Positions 43,515 to 53,511 of a stretch of 64,000 bases of DNA are shown here, piece after piece. The first letter of the stretch is position 1, and each line of letters starts with the position of its first letter. Made by a program: the position numbers and the translations under genes. This DNA is from Sporothrix humicola (lineage: Eukaryota; Ascomycota; Sordariomycetes; Ophiostomatales; Ophiostomataceae). Below the pieces are notes generated by a model. It searched no databases, was not told the origin of the DNA, and worked only from the letters and a program-made list of their open reading frames with translations. Location of the stretch: assembly GCA_021396245.1 (NCBI GenBank), contig WNYE01000140.1, forward strand, positions 1-64,000, written 5' to 3'.

Positions 43515-46500
43515 CTAACCACGACCGCGACCGCCGCCACGACCACCACGACCACCTCCACCACGGCCACCACCCCGACCACGGCCTCCGCCTCCGCCTC
43601 CGCCGCCGCGTCCTCCACCACTCCGGCCGCCACCACGACCACCATCGCGAGCCGGCCGAGCGTTCTTGAGCTTCTTCTGCTCCATGACCTTGCGGGCCTT
43701 GCGCACGTCGTCCATACCCTTGACCTCTGTGTAGCTGCCCTCGCCGTCCTTGAACCGACCGACACGGTTCTCCCGGGCCTCCGCCACACGCTTCTTCTGC
43801 ACGTGGTAGTTGTCGCGGAACTTGTCCGCTTCCTTGGGCGCCAGCTCCTTCTTGTGCATGAAACGGCCAGTACCCGGGCCGGCATTGAAGCCGCCACGGC
43901 CACCAGCACCAGGAGCAGACCCGCCCGCCGTGGGGTTCTGCACTTGGCGCGCAAGACCGCTGCGCTCGGCCTCGCCGACTTGCGGCAGACGGCCCAGACG
44001 GTTGGCCTTGCGCCACTTGTCGAAACGACCGCTCTGGAAGGACGCCGCAATCTTAACACCACTCTCGCCACGGATCATCTTGCCGCCACCCTTGCCGCCC
44101 TGCACACGACTGCCGTCCTCGTCATTGGCACGTGCGACGTACTTGCCCTGCTTCTTGTCCCAGCGCAGCTTGGAGCGCGTGGGCACACCAAAGGCTTTCG
44201 CAGTGTCGTCGTTGGTCAGGTCCATCGTGGCATCGCGAGCAGCCTGGGCGAAGCTGTGGAAACCGCTGCCCTCGCCGTCGTCCTCAACACCGCGGCCATG
44301 AACACCGTAGCCACGCTCCTCAACAGCACGGGCATCCATGCTAGGACCAGCACGAGGCGTGTATGACATGTAGACAGAGCTGTCGACCCACGAAGCTTTA
44401 CCGCCATCACCGTTCCCGTCCTCGCCGTCGTCGACTGCCCATGCGTCTACGTCTTCAAGGACATCAGCTCCGTCATCCTCATCTTCGTCATCATCCTCCC
44501 ACGGGTCTTCGGCACCGTTATCATTGTCGTCGTCGTCGTCGCTGTCAGCACCGCCGTTGGCAAGAGCTGCAAGACCCTCCTGGTAGTCGGCACCATTGAT
44601 ATCGGCTGCAGACGGGCCATCCTCCTCGTCGTCGTCTGCCGTGACAGGAGCGCCGCTCGAAGTGCGTCGTGGGCCAGCGCGTTTCCGCATTGTGCGCATA
44701 ACCTCGGCCGCCTTGCTCTTCATGGCCTTCTTGTTCTGGTGGTGGACCTCGAAAATGGACTCCTGCGGCTTGTAACCCGTAATCTTGGCCAACAGGTCCT
44801 CGCGTGCCAGACCCATGGACGCGCCGTCTGCAGCGTCACCGCTAGCGGCCTCGTCTTCGGTGCTGTCGCCGAAGATCGGGTGCAGCTGCGACCAGCCACG
44901 GCCGCGCACCATCTCGCGAGCGCGCTTGGCACTCTGGCTCGAGGCCGACAGACGTGTGCGGAAGTACTGCTTCTGGGCCTTGGACGCGACCTGGCGCAGC
45001 AGCTCAATGTCGGAGACGTCGCCTAGAAGCGTCGTGACCCACTCGACATGCGGCTCGACGGAGCTACGGGCGAGCGAGCCAACAACAATATCGCGGGTCA
45101 AGTCGTAGGCACCCTTTTGGGTAGCCACGCCATCACGACCGACAAGAAGCTTGCGGCCCAAGAAAAGCTGAAGATCCATCAAGTACGGAGCATCCGTGTC
45201 TTGCACCAAACTGTAACTGTTACCCTCCTGGTCGGCACGCGCTGTACGACCAACACGATGCACAAAGACTTTGGCCTGCGGCGGGAAATCGTAGTTGACA
45301 ACGTTGGCCAGCACAGGGATATCGATACCACGGGCTGCCAGATCGGTGACGACCATAATGTTGGTCCGGCCGTGGCGAAAGTTCTCGACCTGGATCTTAC
45401 GCGCCGTCTGGTCGAGCGAACCGTAAACGTAGGACACGGCGAAACCAGCCTCGGACAGAATGGACGCCAGGTACTCGACGTGGTGCTTAGTGGCTGCGAA
45501 CACGATGGTCGAGTGCTCGGTGGGTGCCACCTTGGAAGACACATAGCCGCTGTTGAGGCGCTTGCGTTTGCGCGGGTTGGAGTCGTCGTCGTCGTCGTCA
45601 CCCTTGCCACCGCGCCGACGGCTCTCCTCGCGCGCCTTGATAGCAGCCTCGGGCAAACCCAGCGGGATCTTGATGACGTCGTGCAGCACGTGCAGCAGTG
45701 CACCTTCTTTCTCGGGGCCCTTGACGCTGAAGAATGCGCTCCTAAGCTTGGGCGAGATCTTGGTCTCAATGTCCAGACGGACCAGGCTCGGATCTTGCAG
45801 ACCAGCGCGAGCAAACTCAACAAGCGACGATGGCAGCGTGGCGGAGAAAAGCAGAGTCTGGCGTGATAGCGGCAAGGCATGTAGAATCTCGGTCAATTGG
45901 GCAGCGAAACCCATTTCGAACAGGCGATCAGCCTCGTCAAACACGACGTACTTGATGGAGGACAGATCGAGGTTCATCTCAACCTTGAGATGCAGGAAAC
46001 GACCGGGCGTCGCAATGACAATGTCGGGGTTGGATGCGAGCAGCGCAAACTGCTCCTCGAGGCTGTCACCACCGACAAGGAGAACCGTCTTAAGGTCTGT
46101 ATCACGGCCGAGCTCCTTGACGACTTTCAGTGTCTGCATGGCCAATTCACGCGACGGCGACATGATGAGCGCCCGCGCACCAACCCGCACACTGTGAGAC
46201 CGCAACCGCTGAATCATGGGGATCACGAAAGCGGCCGTTTTACCGGAACCTGTCCGAGCCATTCCGACGACATCGCGGCGGCCCAAAATCAGAGGAATTG
46301 TCTTGCGCTGGATGGGCGTCGGTACCGAAAAGCCCTTGCGTGTGATGGCGCGCAGCAGTGTCGGGTTGAGGCCCATGGCCTGAAAACCACCACCCTTAAC
46401 GGACGTCGCGCCCTTGAGGTTGCTTGATTTGCGGAAAGCAGCTGCTTGTTGCAGCGCAATGTATGCCTCATCGTCACCGTCCTCCAGGTTGGCGCCCGTC

Positions 46501-46754
46501 AGCACGCCCTTGCCCGTCTTCGCCTTTGGCAGGCCATTGCTGGCGTCTGTAAAGCCGCCACCCTCGAGGATGGCGCCGAGATCGAGATCGTCGTCTTGTG
46601 GGAGAGGAGCCGATTTTGTCTTTTTGCGTTTCCGGCTCGTTGTGTCGTCGTCGTTGTTGTCGTCGCCGAAACCGCCAAAATCGTCGTCAAATAAGTCACC
46701 CACGATGTCGACCTCGTTCTCCGACGGCGTCGGGGACGCGAATCGGGCGGACAT
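43515..46754 (-). CDS. DBP10: DEAD-box ATP-dependent RNA helicase DBP10 (60S ribosome assembly)
   Basis: DBP10 (DDX54 in animals) is a nucleolar helicase needed to build the large ribosomal subunit. The protein is 1079 residues from ATG 46754 (MSARFASPTPSENEVDIVG, the usual fungal N-terminus); the frame stays open 71 codons upstream but that extension is leader sequence. All helicase motifs are present: Q motif GFSVPTPIQ (141-149), motif I ARTGSGKT (166-173), Ia SPSREL (199-204), TPGR (249-252), DEAD (273-276), SAT, ARGIDIP and HRVGRTAR. The DBP10CT domain follows, with acidic stretches (about 760-810). The C-terminus is an RGG-rich tail typical of nucleolar proteins. It is divergent from the J-protein gene across 522 bp. 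Confidence 0.95.
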   Translation of the reverse strand: MSARFASPTPSENEVDIVGDLFDDDFGGFGDDNNDDDTTSRKRKKTKSAPLPQDDDLDLGAILEGGGFTDASNGLPKAKTGKGVLTGANLEDGDDEAYIALQQAAAFRKSSNLKGATSVKGGGFQAMGLNPTLLRAITRKGFSVPTPIQRKTIPLILGRRDVVGMARTGSGKTAAFVIPMIQRLRSHSVRVGARALIMSPSRELAMQTLKVVKELGRDTDLKTVLLVGGDSLEEQFALLASNPDIVIATPGRFLHLKVEMNLDLSSIKYVVFDEADRLFEMGFAAQLTEILHALPLSRQTLLFSATLPSSLVEFARAGLQDPSLVRLDIETKISPKLRSAFFSVKGPEKEGALLHVLHDVIKIPLGLPEAAIKAREESRRRGGKGDDDDDDSNPRKRKRLNSGYVSSKVAPTEHSTIVFAATKHHVEYLASILSEAGFAVSYVYGSLDQTARKIQVENFRHGRTNIMVVTDLAARGIDIPVLANVVNYDFPPQAKVFVHRVGRTARADQEGNSYSLVQDTDAPYLMDLQLFLGRKLLVGRDGVATQKGAYDLTRDIVVGSLARSSVEPHVEWVTTLLGDVSDIELLRQVASKAQKQYFRTRLSASSQSAKRAREMVRGRGWSQLHPIFGDSTEDEAASGDAADGASMGLAREDLLAKITGYKPQESIFEVHHQNKKAMKSKAAEVMRTMRKRAGPRRTSSGAPVTADDDEEDGPSAADINGADYQEGLAALANGGADSDDDDDNDNGAEDPWEDDDEDEDDGADVLEDVDAWAVDDGEDGNGDGGKASWVDSSVYMSYTPRAGPSMDARAVEERGYGVHGRGVEDDGEGSGFHSFAQAARDATMDLTNDDTAKAFGVPTRSKLRWDKKQGKYVARANDEDGSRVQGGKGGGKMIRGESGVKIAASFQSGRFDKWRKANRLGRLPQVGEAERSGLARQVQNPTAGGSAPGAGGRGGFNAGPGTGRFMHKKELAPKEADKFRDNYHVQKKRVAEARENRVGRFKDGEGSYTEVKGMDDVRKARKVMEQKKLKNARPARDGGRGGGRSGGGRGGGGGGGGRGRGGGRGGGGRGGRGGGRGRG

Positions 46755-47276
46755 GGTCGGTCTGGGTGGTTGGGGTGAGGATCGATCGTTTGTGTATTTC
46801 GATATTTCTCTTTGTTGTGGAAAGGAGAAAGTAATAAAAGGGGGGAAAGGGGTTGTCGTTTTGTCTTCCACCGTCGGCAGGAACGGTTGAGGATGCTGGG
46901 AAGGTACGACTTTTCGCCTTGGAGATTTGCACTTTCCCTTGTTTTTCTCTGATTTCCGTGCTTTCATTGCTCCTGCCGATTTTTTTTAGCTGATCCCCAA
47001 AAAAAGTCTTATCGAGTTGCTTATCGATAAGATAGACTGCAGGGGACCGTGACAGTGCTCGCCTGCGGCAGCGCCCCGCTTTTGTGTGGTACAGCAAGGT
47101 GACCGTCGTCACTAAATACACAGCTCCAACTTGGAGATTCCAACTTCGCGACTTTGGCCATTCCGATTGCGACAACGACAACCATATCCATTTCTTTCAG
47201 CGCTGCGATTTGTATTGATTTCTTTTTGTTTTCCAGCTCGCCTGCACCGCCAATCCCGCGACCGACCTCCACAATC
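46755..47276. promoter_or_regulatory. bidirectional promoter DBP10 / DNAJC8-like, with GATA palindrome
   Basis: A perfect 12-bp palindrome CTTATCGATAAG at 47020-47031 contains two opposed GATA sites, and another CTTATC lies at about 47008. It is roughly 250 bp from either start codon, placed to serve both genes. Which factor binds is inference. Confidence 0.45.
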
Positions 47277-47977
47277 ATGGCCGACGACGAGGAGCGCGAT
47301 GCGCTCGACATTCTCGAGTCCGAAAACAAAGAGGCCGTCAAGGACGATGAGATTTCACGTATTCTCGGTGCCTTTCGACTTGATGCGTAAGTGAAACTTC
47401 TCTGGGCGTCAAAATTGGCTGACGTGCATGCTGACCGAACAGATACGCCGTTTTGGGCCTGCAGCCAGGTGTGACCGAGTCCGACATCAAGATCACATAC
47501 CGCAAAAAATCGCTCCTGATTCATCCAGACAAGACGCGCAACCCGCGCGCACCCGATGCGTTTGACCGTCTCAAAAAGGCACAGACAGAGCTCATGGACG
47601 AGAAGCACCGCGAGCGGCTGGACGAAGCGATTGCAGACGCGCGCATGCTTTTGATGCGCGAAAACAAATGGAACGCAGACAGCCCCGAGCTCAAGACGGA
47701 CGATTTCAAGGTGAAATGGGCCGACAAGACCAAGTACGTGCTGATCGACAACGAGCAGCGGCGGCAACGGCAGCTCAAGGCACAAATGCAGGAAGAGGGC
47801 CGGGAACAGCGGCGTGAGGAGGAAGAGCTCGAGGCGCGGAAACGGAAAAGACAACACGATCAAGACTGGGAAGCGACGCGTGATCAACGAATCGACAGCT
47901 GGCGCAAGTTTTCGAACAAGAAGTCGGGCGGCGGCGAGAGCAGCAAAAAGAAGAAGAAGATAAAGACGTTGGGGTAG
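47277..47977 (+). CDS. J-domain protein, DNAJC8 / Spf31-like
   Basis: Homologues are spliceosome-associated Hsp40 proteins (human DNAJC8, fission yeast Spf31). Two exons, 47277-47386 and 47443-47977, are joined across a 56-nt intron with donor GTAAGT, branch CTGAC and acceptor ACAG, giving 214 residues. The J domain occupies about residues 38-100 with the Hsp70-activating HPD at 64-66 (LLIHPDKTRNP). A charged coiled coil follows (about 140-180), and the basic tail KKKKKIKTLG is a likely nuclear signal, as in DNAJC8. The acidic N-terminus (MADDEERDALDILESENKEA) also fits. The role in splicing is inferred from family membership. Confidence 0.88.
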
Positions 47978-48267
47978 AGTGGTGGAAAATGGGTGGGGGT
48001 GGGTTGATTTTGGTTGCCTTTGGCGAGTGGACTGAAATGCGTCAGTTTTCCTCATGGTTTTTTATTTATTTATTCACCCACGGCGTATAGGGCAGTTATG
48101 GCGCTGTATTCACGGCAACAGGGCCGTTTGCTTGATTTTACTGTTTATGTTCATGGCCATTGGCTCTCTATCTATTGACGAAATACAAAAACTTTTATTG
48201 CTTCCAAACGCCTATGCAAATGCTAACAGAAATATCAAAATGAAAAGAAGAAAAAGACTTGTGCATC

Positions 48268-50535
48268 CTACTCCGTCGGAGCGTGCTTCTTCTTGTACTG
48301 GATGAAGCGGCCTAGGTTGAGCACGGCCTCGTCGGCACGCGTGCGCAGCTCGGCACTCGACCGCTTGTCGATGGCCTTGGCCATAGCCTTGGTCTTGGGA
48401 ACAGCAGCCTCAAAGGCAGCCAGCAGGTTGTCGTTCCAGAAGACCTCCTTGTCGCAAGCGGCCTTCTCGTCGCCGTAAATGTCAAACAGCTGGTTCAACG
48501 ACTCGACAGCTTCAGCGGGAGCGGCCCGGCGGTCGGTATCGTTGACAAGGCCGAGCAGGTACTTGCTAATCTCACGGTTAAGCTCAGCCGAAGCGGGGTC
48601 GAGGGCCATCTGGCCGAGCACGCCGATACACTTGACAGCAAGGCTGCTAAAGGGGTCTTCCTCGGCCTCGCCTTCGCCGTTGGTGGCTGCCGCTTCACGC
48701 AGGGCCATGAAACGTGCAGGCTCGCCGGCATCAGTGGGTGTTGTACCGCCCAGAACACGCGACAGAGCCCAAGCCAGACCGGCGACCTGAGCAGCGACGT
48801 GCAGCTCGACGGATGCCTCCTTGGACGTAGAGGTCAAGCCCAGAAGAGGGCGGACGACGCGCAGCCAAATACGGCGGGCAACAGGGCGCCAGGCAGAGCG
48901 AATGGCAGCATTGCCATCGTCGCGCAGGTCAACCAAGGACACAGTCCAAGCAATGTTGTTCAGAGCAGACAGGGCGTCAAGCAGGACAGCCACCGAATCA
49001 GCAGAGGCATCCTGGGCACGGGCAGCCACCAGACGCACAATCTGCGGGATGGCGTCCGAAATGAGGGCACGGAGCGTAGTCAGGTCCTCGAGACCCTCGC
49101 CGTCGCCATCCTCGCCGTCTTCAGCATCGACGCCAGTGACGTTCTCCATATCACGGTCAATGTCAATACCGTTGTCGCTGTCGTCATCTTCGTCCTCGTC
49201 CTCGCCATCAACGTCCATACTGTCGTCAGCGCCGGCCGCCATCTTCTTCCCCGATGACGGCTCATCGTCGCCGTCGGCCATCTCTTCGTCGTCGTCGTCA
49301 CCACCATTCGTGTCGCCGTTCTCGCCGAAGACGACGCTATCCTCGGCCTCGCCAACCTCGCCATTTTCACCATCCTGGATACCGTTCCACACGGCCTCAT
49401 CCTTGTTTCCCTTCTCAAGAGACGCCTTGAGCGCCGTGCCGATCAGCGCCAGTGTCTCCAATGCCAGACTGAGAACCTCGGCCGAGCGATCCTCCTCTTC
49501 TGCCTCATCCTTCACTTCCTTGTCGTCGCCGGCAGTCTCAGTCTCCTTCTCTTCGCGGTCGAGCTGCTCGCTAATAACATTTGCTAGTGTTGGAATAATG
49601 GCAGCGTCCGATGCACCATCGCGGCCGGGGCTGTGGTCGTACCACTCAAGCGTCGCAAAGACCCAGTGCAGAAGCGACGAAGCAGCCACCGCCAGAGGCC
49701 CACCAGCCGCTTGAAGTCGCCGCAGAGATCCATAACACCCGCCGCTGGCCACATCATCGACAAGCGTCTCGGCAAGAGTGCGCTGGCTTGCATCGTCGCA
49801 GAGACGTGCCAGGGTCGTCAGTGCTGCCCACTGGATCTCAAAGGGGACAGATGTCGTGGATGCAGCGCCGCTGATACCACTCGCCTTATTGGCCGTGGAA
49901 ATGTGAATCGACTCGTCGCCTGACGCCAGGGCAAAAAGCGCCCGCGTAATCGCAGCGTCCTTGGCCACAGTCGTCTGGATCTCCTCCCGCGCTTCAGCCA
50001 GCTGGCCCACCAGATCGAGGATGGCCGAAGTGATGCGCCACATGAAATCTTGCTGCGCCTTTGTGAGTTTGGCATCCTTGTCCTTGCTGTTTCCCTGCTC
50101 CAGCTGGTTCCGGATCTGGCCCAGGGCATGTGCCGCCGGCGTCAGCACGTCGCTCCGGTACAGGTGCACGCAAAAGTCTGCTGCTTCGTGCTGGGCCAGG
50201 ACATTGAGCACGGCCCAACCCGCCGCACGGCTCTCGACGCTTGCGTCTGCCAGTGTCTCGCTGAGAACCAGGTGCACGACCTGCTCGCGCAGCAACAGTT
50301 TGCGACACCGCGCATCCTCGACGATGTTGGAAATGGCACCGGCCGCCGTTGTGCGCGTTGCCGGGTCGGAGCTGCGCAGGTCGTTCAAAACCGGCAGAAT
50401 CTTGGCCGTGCGCAGAGCAGCCAAGGCCGGGTCAGAAGGCTCCTTGACAGCCTTGGGCGCACGGGGACCGCCGCCGCTCATGGGATCGGGACGCCGACCG
50501 GCCGGGCCAGCCCTGTTTCTCCGAGACTTGCCCAT
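48268..50535 (-). CDS. SYO1: SYO1-like symportin, ribosomal protein L5/L11 co-import adaptor
   Basis: Syo1 bridges the importin Kap104 and ribosomal proteins Rpl5 and Rpl11, so that both enter the nucleus together for 5S RNP assembly. The single exon encodes 755 residues. The basic N-terminus MGKSRRNRAGPAGRR corresponds to the import signal. ARM/HEAT-type helices follow (PVLNDLRSSDPATRTTAAGAIS, then CRKLLLREQVVHLVLSETLAD), matching the Chaetomium protein closely as I recall it. A long acidic, probably disordered loop (about 395-480, DDDDEEMADGDDEP) interrupts the repeats, as in the family. The neighbours DBP10 and the J protein also serve RNP assembly, though linkage may be chance. Confidence 0.88.
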   Translation of the reverse strand: MGKSRRNRAGPAGRRPDPMSGGGPRAPKAVKEPSDPALAALRTAKILPVLNDLRSSDPATRTTAAGAISNIVEDARCRKLLLREQVVHLVLSETLADASVESRAAGWAVLNVLAQHEAADFCVHLYRSDVLTPAAHALGQIRNQLEQGNSKDKDAKLTKAQQDFMWRITSAILDLVGQLAEAREEIQTTVAKDAAITRALFALASGDESIHISTANKASGISGAASTTSVPFEIQWAALTTLARLCDDASQRTLAETLVDDVASGGCYGSLRRLQAAGGPLAVAASSLLHWVFATLEWYDHSPGRDGASDAAIIPTLANVISEQLDREEKETETAGDDKEVKDEAEEEDRSAEVLSLALETLALIGTALKASLEKGNKDEAVWNGIQDGENGEVGEAEDSVVFGENGDTNGGDDDDEEMADGDDEPSSGKKMAAGADDSMDVDGEDEDEDDDSDNGIDIDRDMENVTGVDAEDGEDGDGEGLEDLTTLRALISDAIPQIVRLVAARAQDASADSVAVLLDALSALNNIAWTVSLVDLRDDGNAAIRSAWRPVARRIWLRVVRPLLGLTSTSKEASVELHVAAQVAGLAWALSRVLGGTTPTDAGEPARFMALREAAATNGEGEAEEDPFSSLAVKCIGVLGQMALDPASAELNREISKYLLGLVNDTDRRAAPAEAVESLNQLFDIYGDEKAACDKEVFWNDNLLAAFEAAVPKTKAMAKAIDKRSSAELRTRADEAVLNLGRFIQYKKKHAPTE

Positions 50536-51726
50536 GTTGTGAAGGGGTGTAAAGTTGTGAAAAATACACCAATTGGTGTCAAAATTGAACCATAAGAGAG
50601 GAAAAGTAACGCCTGGTAAAATGCGGTTGTTTTATTGTGAAAACAAGGAAAGTGCAACTTGGTGTTCGTTAATTTTGGAGGCCGTTGATGATGTTAGGAA
50701 GGTACCGCTTATCGAAAATTTTCTGTTTGGCCCCGGTATGTGCATACCGCATAACTGCATTCTCCACTTACATCTCGAACAAAGCAATCTGGAGATGCTT
50801 TTCTTTTGAATGTTTTACCCTCCCAACAAGACTTTGCCTTCTTTACTCTTTATTTATCTCTTGGCTTTAAATCAGGTGCAGAGTGGTGTTGTTCAAAAGG
50901 TGCCCATTATGCCCTGTTGGCAGGCAATATCAGTCAACATTTGATAACACATCTAAGAGTGTCTACCACAGTTCCCATGGAACTGCTGTCTCTGGTGACG
51001 TGTTTTACTGATAGAGATACAAAATTATTTCAGCGTTCTGTATGCAGCATCATTGAGCATTTCTAGAATACATTTCGTATTTGTCTCGATTATTTTTATG
51101 TTTCTTTAAGTGTGTTTGAACAAATTCGGAAAACTAAACCATGTTCTCAAATGACGAGCAAACTTCCACCAAACACTTAAAATTTCTTTTGAAGCAAAAT
51201 ACGAGAAAAGCCAACCTAGATTTCTAGTTCCCTGGCCCCATCAAATAACGGTAGAATTTTGTTTCCAGCTACCGCTATTATTTGTTCTTTTTATCCTGCG
51301 TACACCTTTAAACGGCCTTGTAAACACTGGTCTGGACTACAACTATTTACAGCTTTACCGCCTTCTCCTACGGCTACATGGTCCTGGTCGGCTGATGTCT
51401 TATTTTGGCTTTGCTCGCGCGCGCCAATGAAATACGGGAACTTTTTAGGAAAAGCAAACTCACTTCGTCGACAGTTCCTTTCATTTGAGGAGCTCTTGCC
51501 ACTAATACCGTGCTCGCCTTCGACGCTCCGGCCACAAGCGCGTTCCTTCCGTTTAGGGAGCATCGACGCGGTCCTGCGACTGCAGAAATACTTTATATTG
51601 GCTGCCCAAAGATTGTACAAAGTTTCTCTTGTTTTTCCATCTTTTTGGCCCTGACTCCCTCTTTTTGCAACGCCCAACACAGAGGCAGCCACCAACAGCC
51701 TCGTCACCACGCCGACGATCACCACA
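50536..51726. promoter_or_regulatory. divergent intergenic region SYO1 / SET-MYND locus
   Basis: No gene seen. The frame at 51259-51654 (+) has no domain and overlaps the probable leader of the SET gene. Confidence 0.45.
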
Positions 51727-52722
51727 ATGTACGAGATCAAAGACGTTCCCGGCAAGGGGAAGGGTGTCATCGCTACCCAAGACATTCCGAAAGGCACTCG
51801 TATCATGAGCGAGAGACCTATCCTAGTGGCTCTTTCGACCGACCCGACCTTTCAAGAAAGGCTTCCAGCCATGGTTGCAAAGCTTAGCAAGAAGCACAGA
51901 GCAGAGTTCTTGTCAAGAAATCCAGGGCCCACATACCCGGAGACAGACAGAGAAAAGTATTTTCAAATCTTTCGTCGCACAGCGCTGCCTATGGATTCCC
52001 AAGGTCAGGATGCCTTGGGTGGCTTCTTCATTGACGCTTCTCGCATCAACCACGCATGCGATTGCAATGCCGCATGCCACTGGAGCATTTCTAGCAAACG
52101 AAAATTTGTCAAATCGCTTCGCGATATTGCCCGCGGAGAAGAGATCACCATCCAATACTTTGTACTCAAGACTGGCCGACCTGAAAGACGGGCCATGCTC
52201 TTGCGGAACTTTGGCTTTTTATGCACATGCAACCTTTGTTCCCTCCCTGATAGTGAGAGCGACTGTCTGGACGACAAGATCAGACAAATCAATGTCTTGG
52301 CAGGTCAAATTGACCGCACTCAGGCGGACAAGGCTTATATCCAGTGCCCCATTAAAGCTCTACGCCTCATCCGCAGGGTTATGCAGTTGGTCCGGGACGC
52401 GGAATTCGTTCGCCACGACACTGTTCTTCCATACTTTGCTGCTGGCAGCATCTGCTGTGCAAATGGAGATATGGCTCGTTCCCGGGCATTTTTTCAGTTG
52501 GCCGTAAACGAGACTAAGGCAGTTTATGGAGACGATTATTGTGACCACCCTCTTGCACGGCAGCTCTCTGCCCTAGCCAAGTGCCCGACACTAATCAACA
52601 ATTTTGGTAAGGGCAGCGAGGTCAACAAGTGGCAGACGGTCATGGCTGATGGCGATACTTACATGAAGGACCTGAGAAGAAATGGAGGACAGCCTTCGAA
52701 GGCCTTTGAGTCTTGGCTCTAG
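51727..52722 (+). CDS. SET-domain protein, N-terminal part of an interrupted SET-MYND frame
   Basis: SET domains transfer methyl groups from S-adenosylmethionine to protein lysines. ATG 51727 starts MYEIKDVPGKGKGVIATQDI, the usual first strand of SET5/SMYD-like fungal SET proteins. RINHACDCNAACHW (about residues 109-122) is the NHxC core, GEEITIQYF (about 138-146) is the catalytic ElxxxY-type end, and the post-SET Cys cluster CTCNLC follows at about 165-170. Helical TPR-like sequence fills residues 180-320. The frame ends at TAG 52720-52722 after FESWL. The same frame then stays open for 262 more codons encoding a MYND finger. The truncated product would keep a complete SET core and may be active alone. 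Confidence 0.8.
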   Translation: MYEIKDVPGKGKGVIATQDIPKGTRIMSERPILVALSTDPTFQERLPAMVAKLSKKHRAEFLSRNPGPTYPETDREKYFQIFRRTALPMDSQGQDALGGFFIDASRINHACDCNAACHWSISSKRKFVKSLRDIARGEEITIQYFVLKTGRPERRAMLLRNFGFLCTCNLCSLPDSESDCLDDKIRQINVLAGQIDRTQADKAYIQCPIKALRLIRRVMQLVRDAEFVRHDTVLPYFAAGSICCANGDMARSRAFFQLAVNETKAVYGDDYCDHPLARQLSALAKCPTLINNFGKGSEVNKWQTVMADGDTYMKDLRRNGGQPSKAFESWL

Positions 52723-53511
52723 CAGAGACTTGACGACGATGCCAGCGAACATCACACATGGAGAGCCAATGCCCTCGGTTTCACTGACCTTCCTTTGGGC
52801 GTCGTCGAGGATGTCGAGTTTTATTCGGCCAAGGATATCGACGGACTCCGGCATCCAATCCGCTCTTGGTGTTATGTCGGTGAGATCGAATGCTCCCTCA
52901 TCAATAACGGACAGCGCTGCCTGTTGGCCAAGGATGAAAAAGGCCTGTCCACCCTCTGTGCATTTTACACAAAACTTCGAGGCGCCGAGCTCGACACTAG
53001 CCTTTTCAAAGGGGGCAACACTATCGTCGTTTTGTACGCCAGACAGGATCAGAATGCAGTTGGTCGCCCTGGCCTCTATATCCAGGACGGAGACATCGTC
53101 AAGGTAATTTCCAGAAAAAAAAAACGATACGCATTGAAACAAGGCCAGACAAAGAGAACGCAGCTAACAATTCCGACAATGCTTATTCCACAGATCTTCC
53201 CAATGCCGCTCAACAAAGCCCTTGCTCTCGGAGAAGACTTTACCAAGTACGGACCAGCCACAGATGATAACGAGCGTGCCTCCATTTGCCATGGCTGCGA
53301 CAATGTTGCAATGAAGGGAGACGTCCTGCATAAGACGTGCTCGGGATGCCGCTGCTACTCGTACTGTAGCAAGGACTGTCAGACTACCGGTTGGAAGGCC
53401 AAAAACCACAAGGCTGTGTGCAAGGTCCTTAAGAACAAGGACATCAAGGACCTGCTAACCATGAACTGGGGGCACTATCCCGGCCTACAAGACGGCCTCT
53501 GGGGCAGCTAG
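52723..53511 (+). pseudogene. MYND-finger domain in the same frame as the SET gene, behind a single TAG
   Basis: This frame is directly continuous with the SET frame and separated from it only by TAG 52720-52722. No in-frame ATG occurs before 53179, so it cannot be translated on its own from its 5' part. It encodes a beta-rich domain seen in fungal MYND proteins (FYSAKDIDGLRHPIRSWCYVGEI), then a MYND zinc finger (CHGCDNVAMKGD, CSGCRCYSYC, DCQTTGWKAKNHKAVC) at nt about 53287-53425. A 90-nt phase-0 intron (53104-53193, GTAATT, branch GCTAAC, acceptor CACAG) is likely. Because it contains no stop, retention would only add 30 residues. It may be the 3' half of a gene broken by one mutation, or be reached by stop-codon readthrough. 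Confidence 0.6.

Noticed and set aside
46755..46967. N-terminal extension of DBP10 by 71 residues
   Set aside because: The conserved N-terminus starts at 46754; the extension is rich in Pro, Lys and Ser and reads like translated leader.
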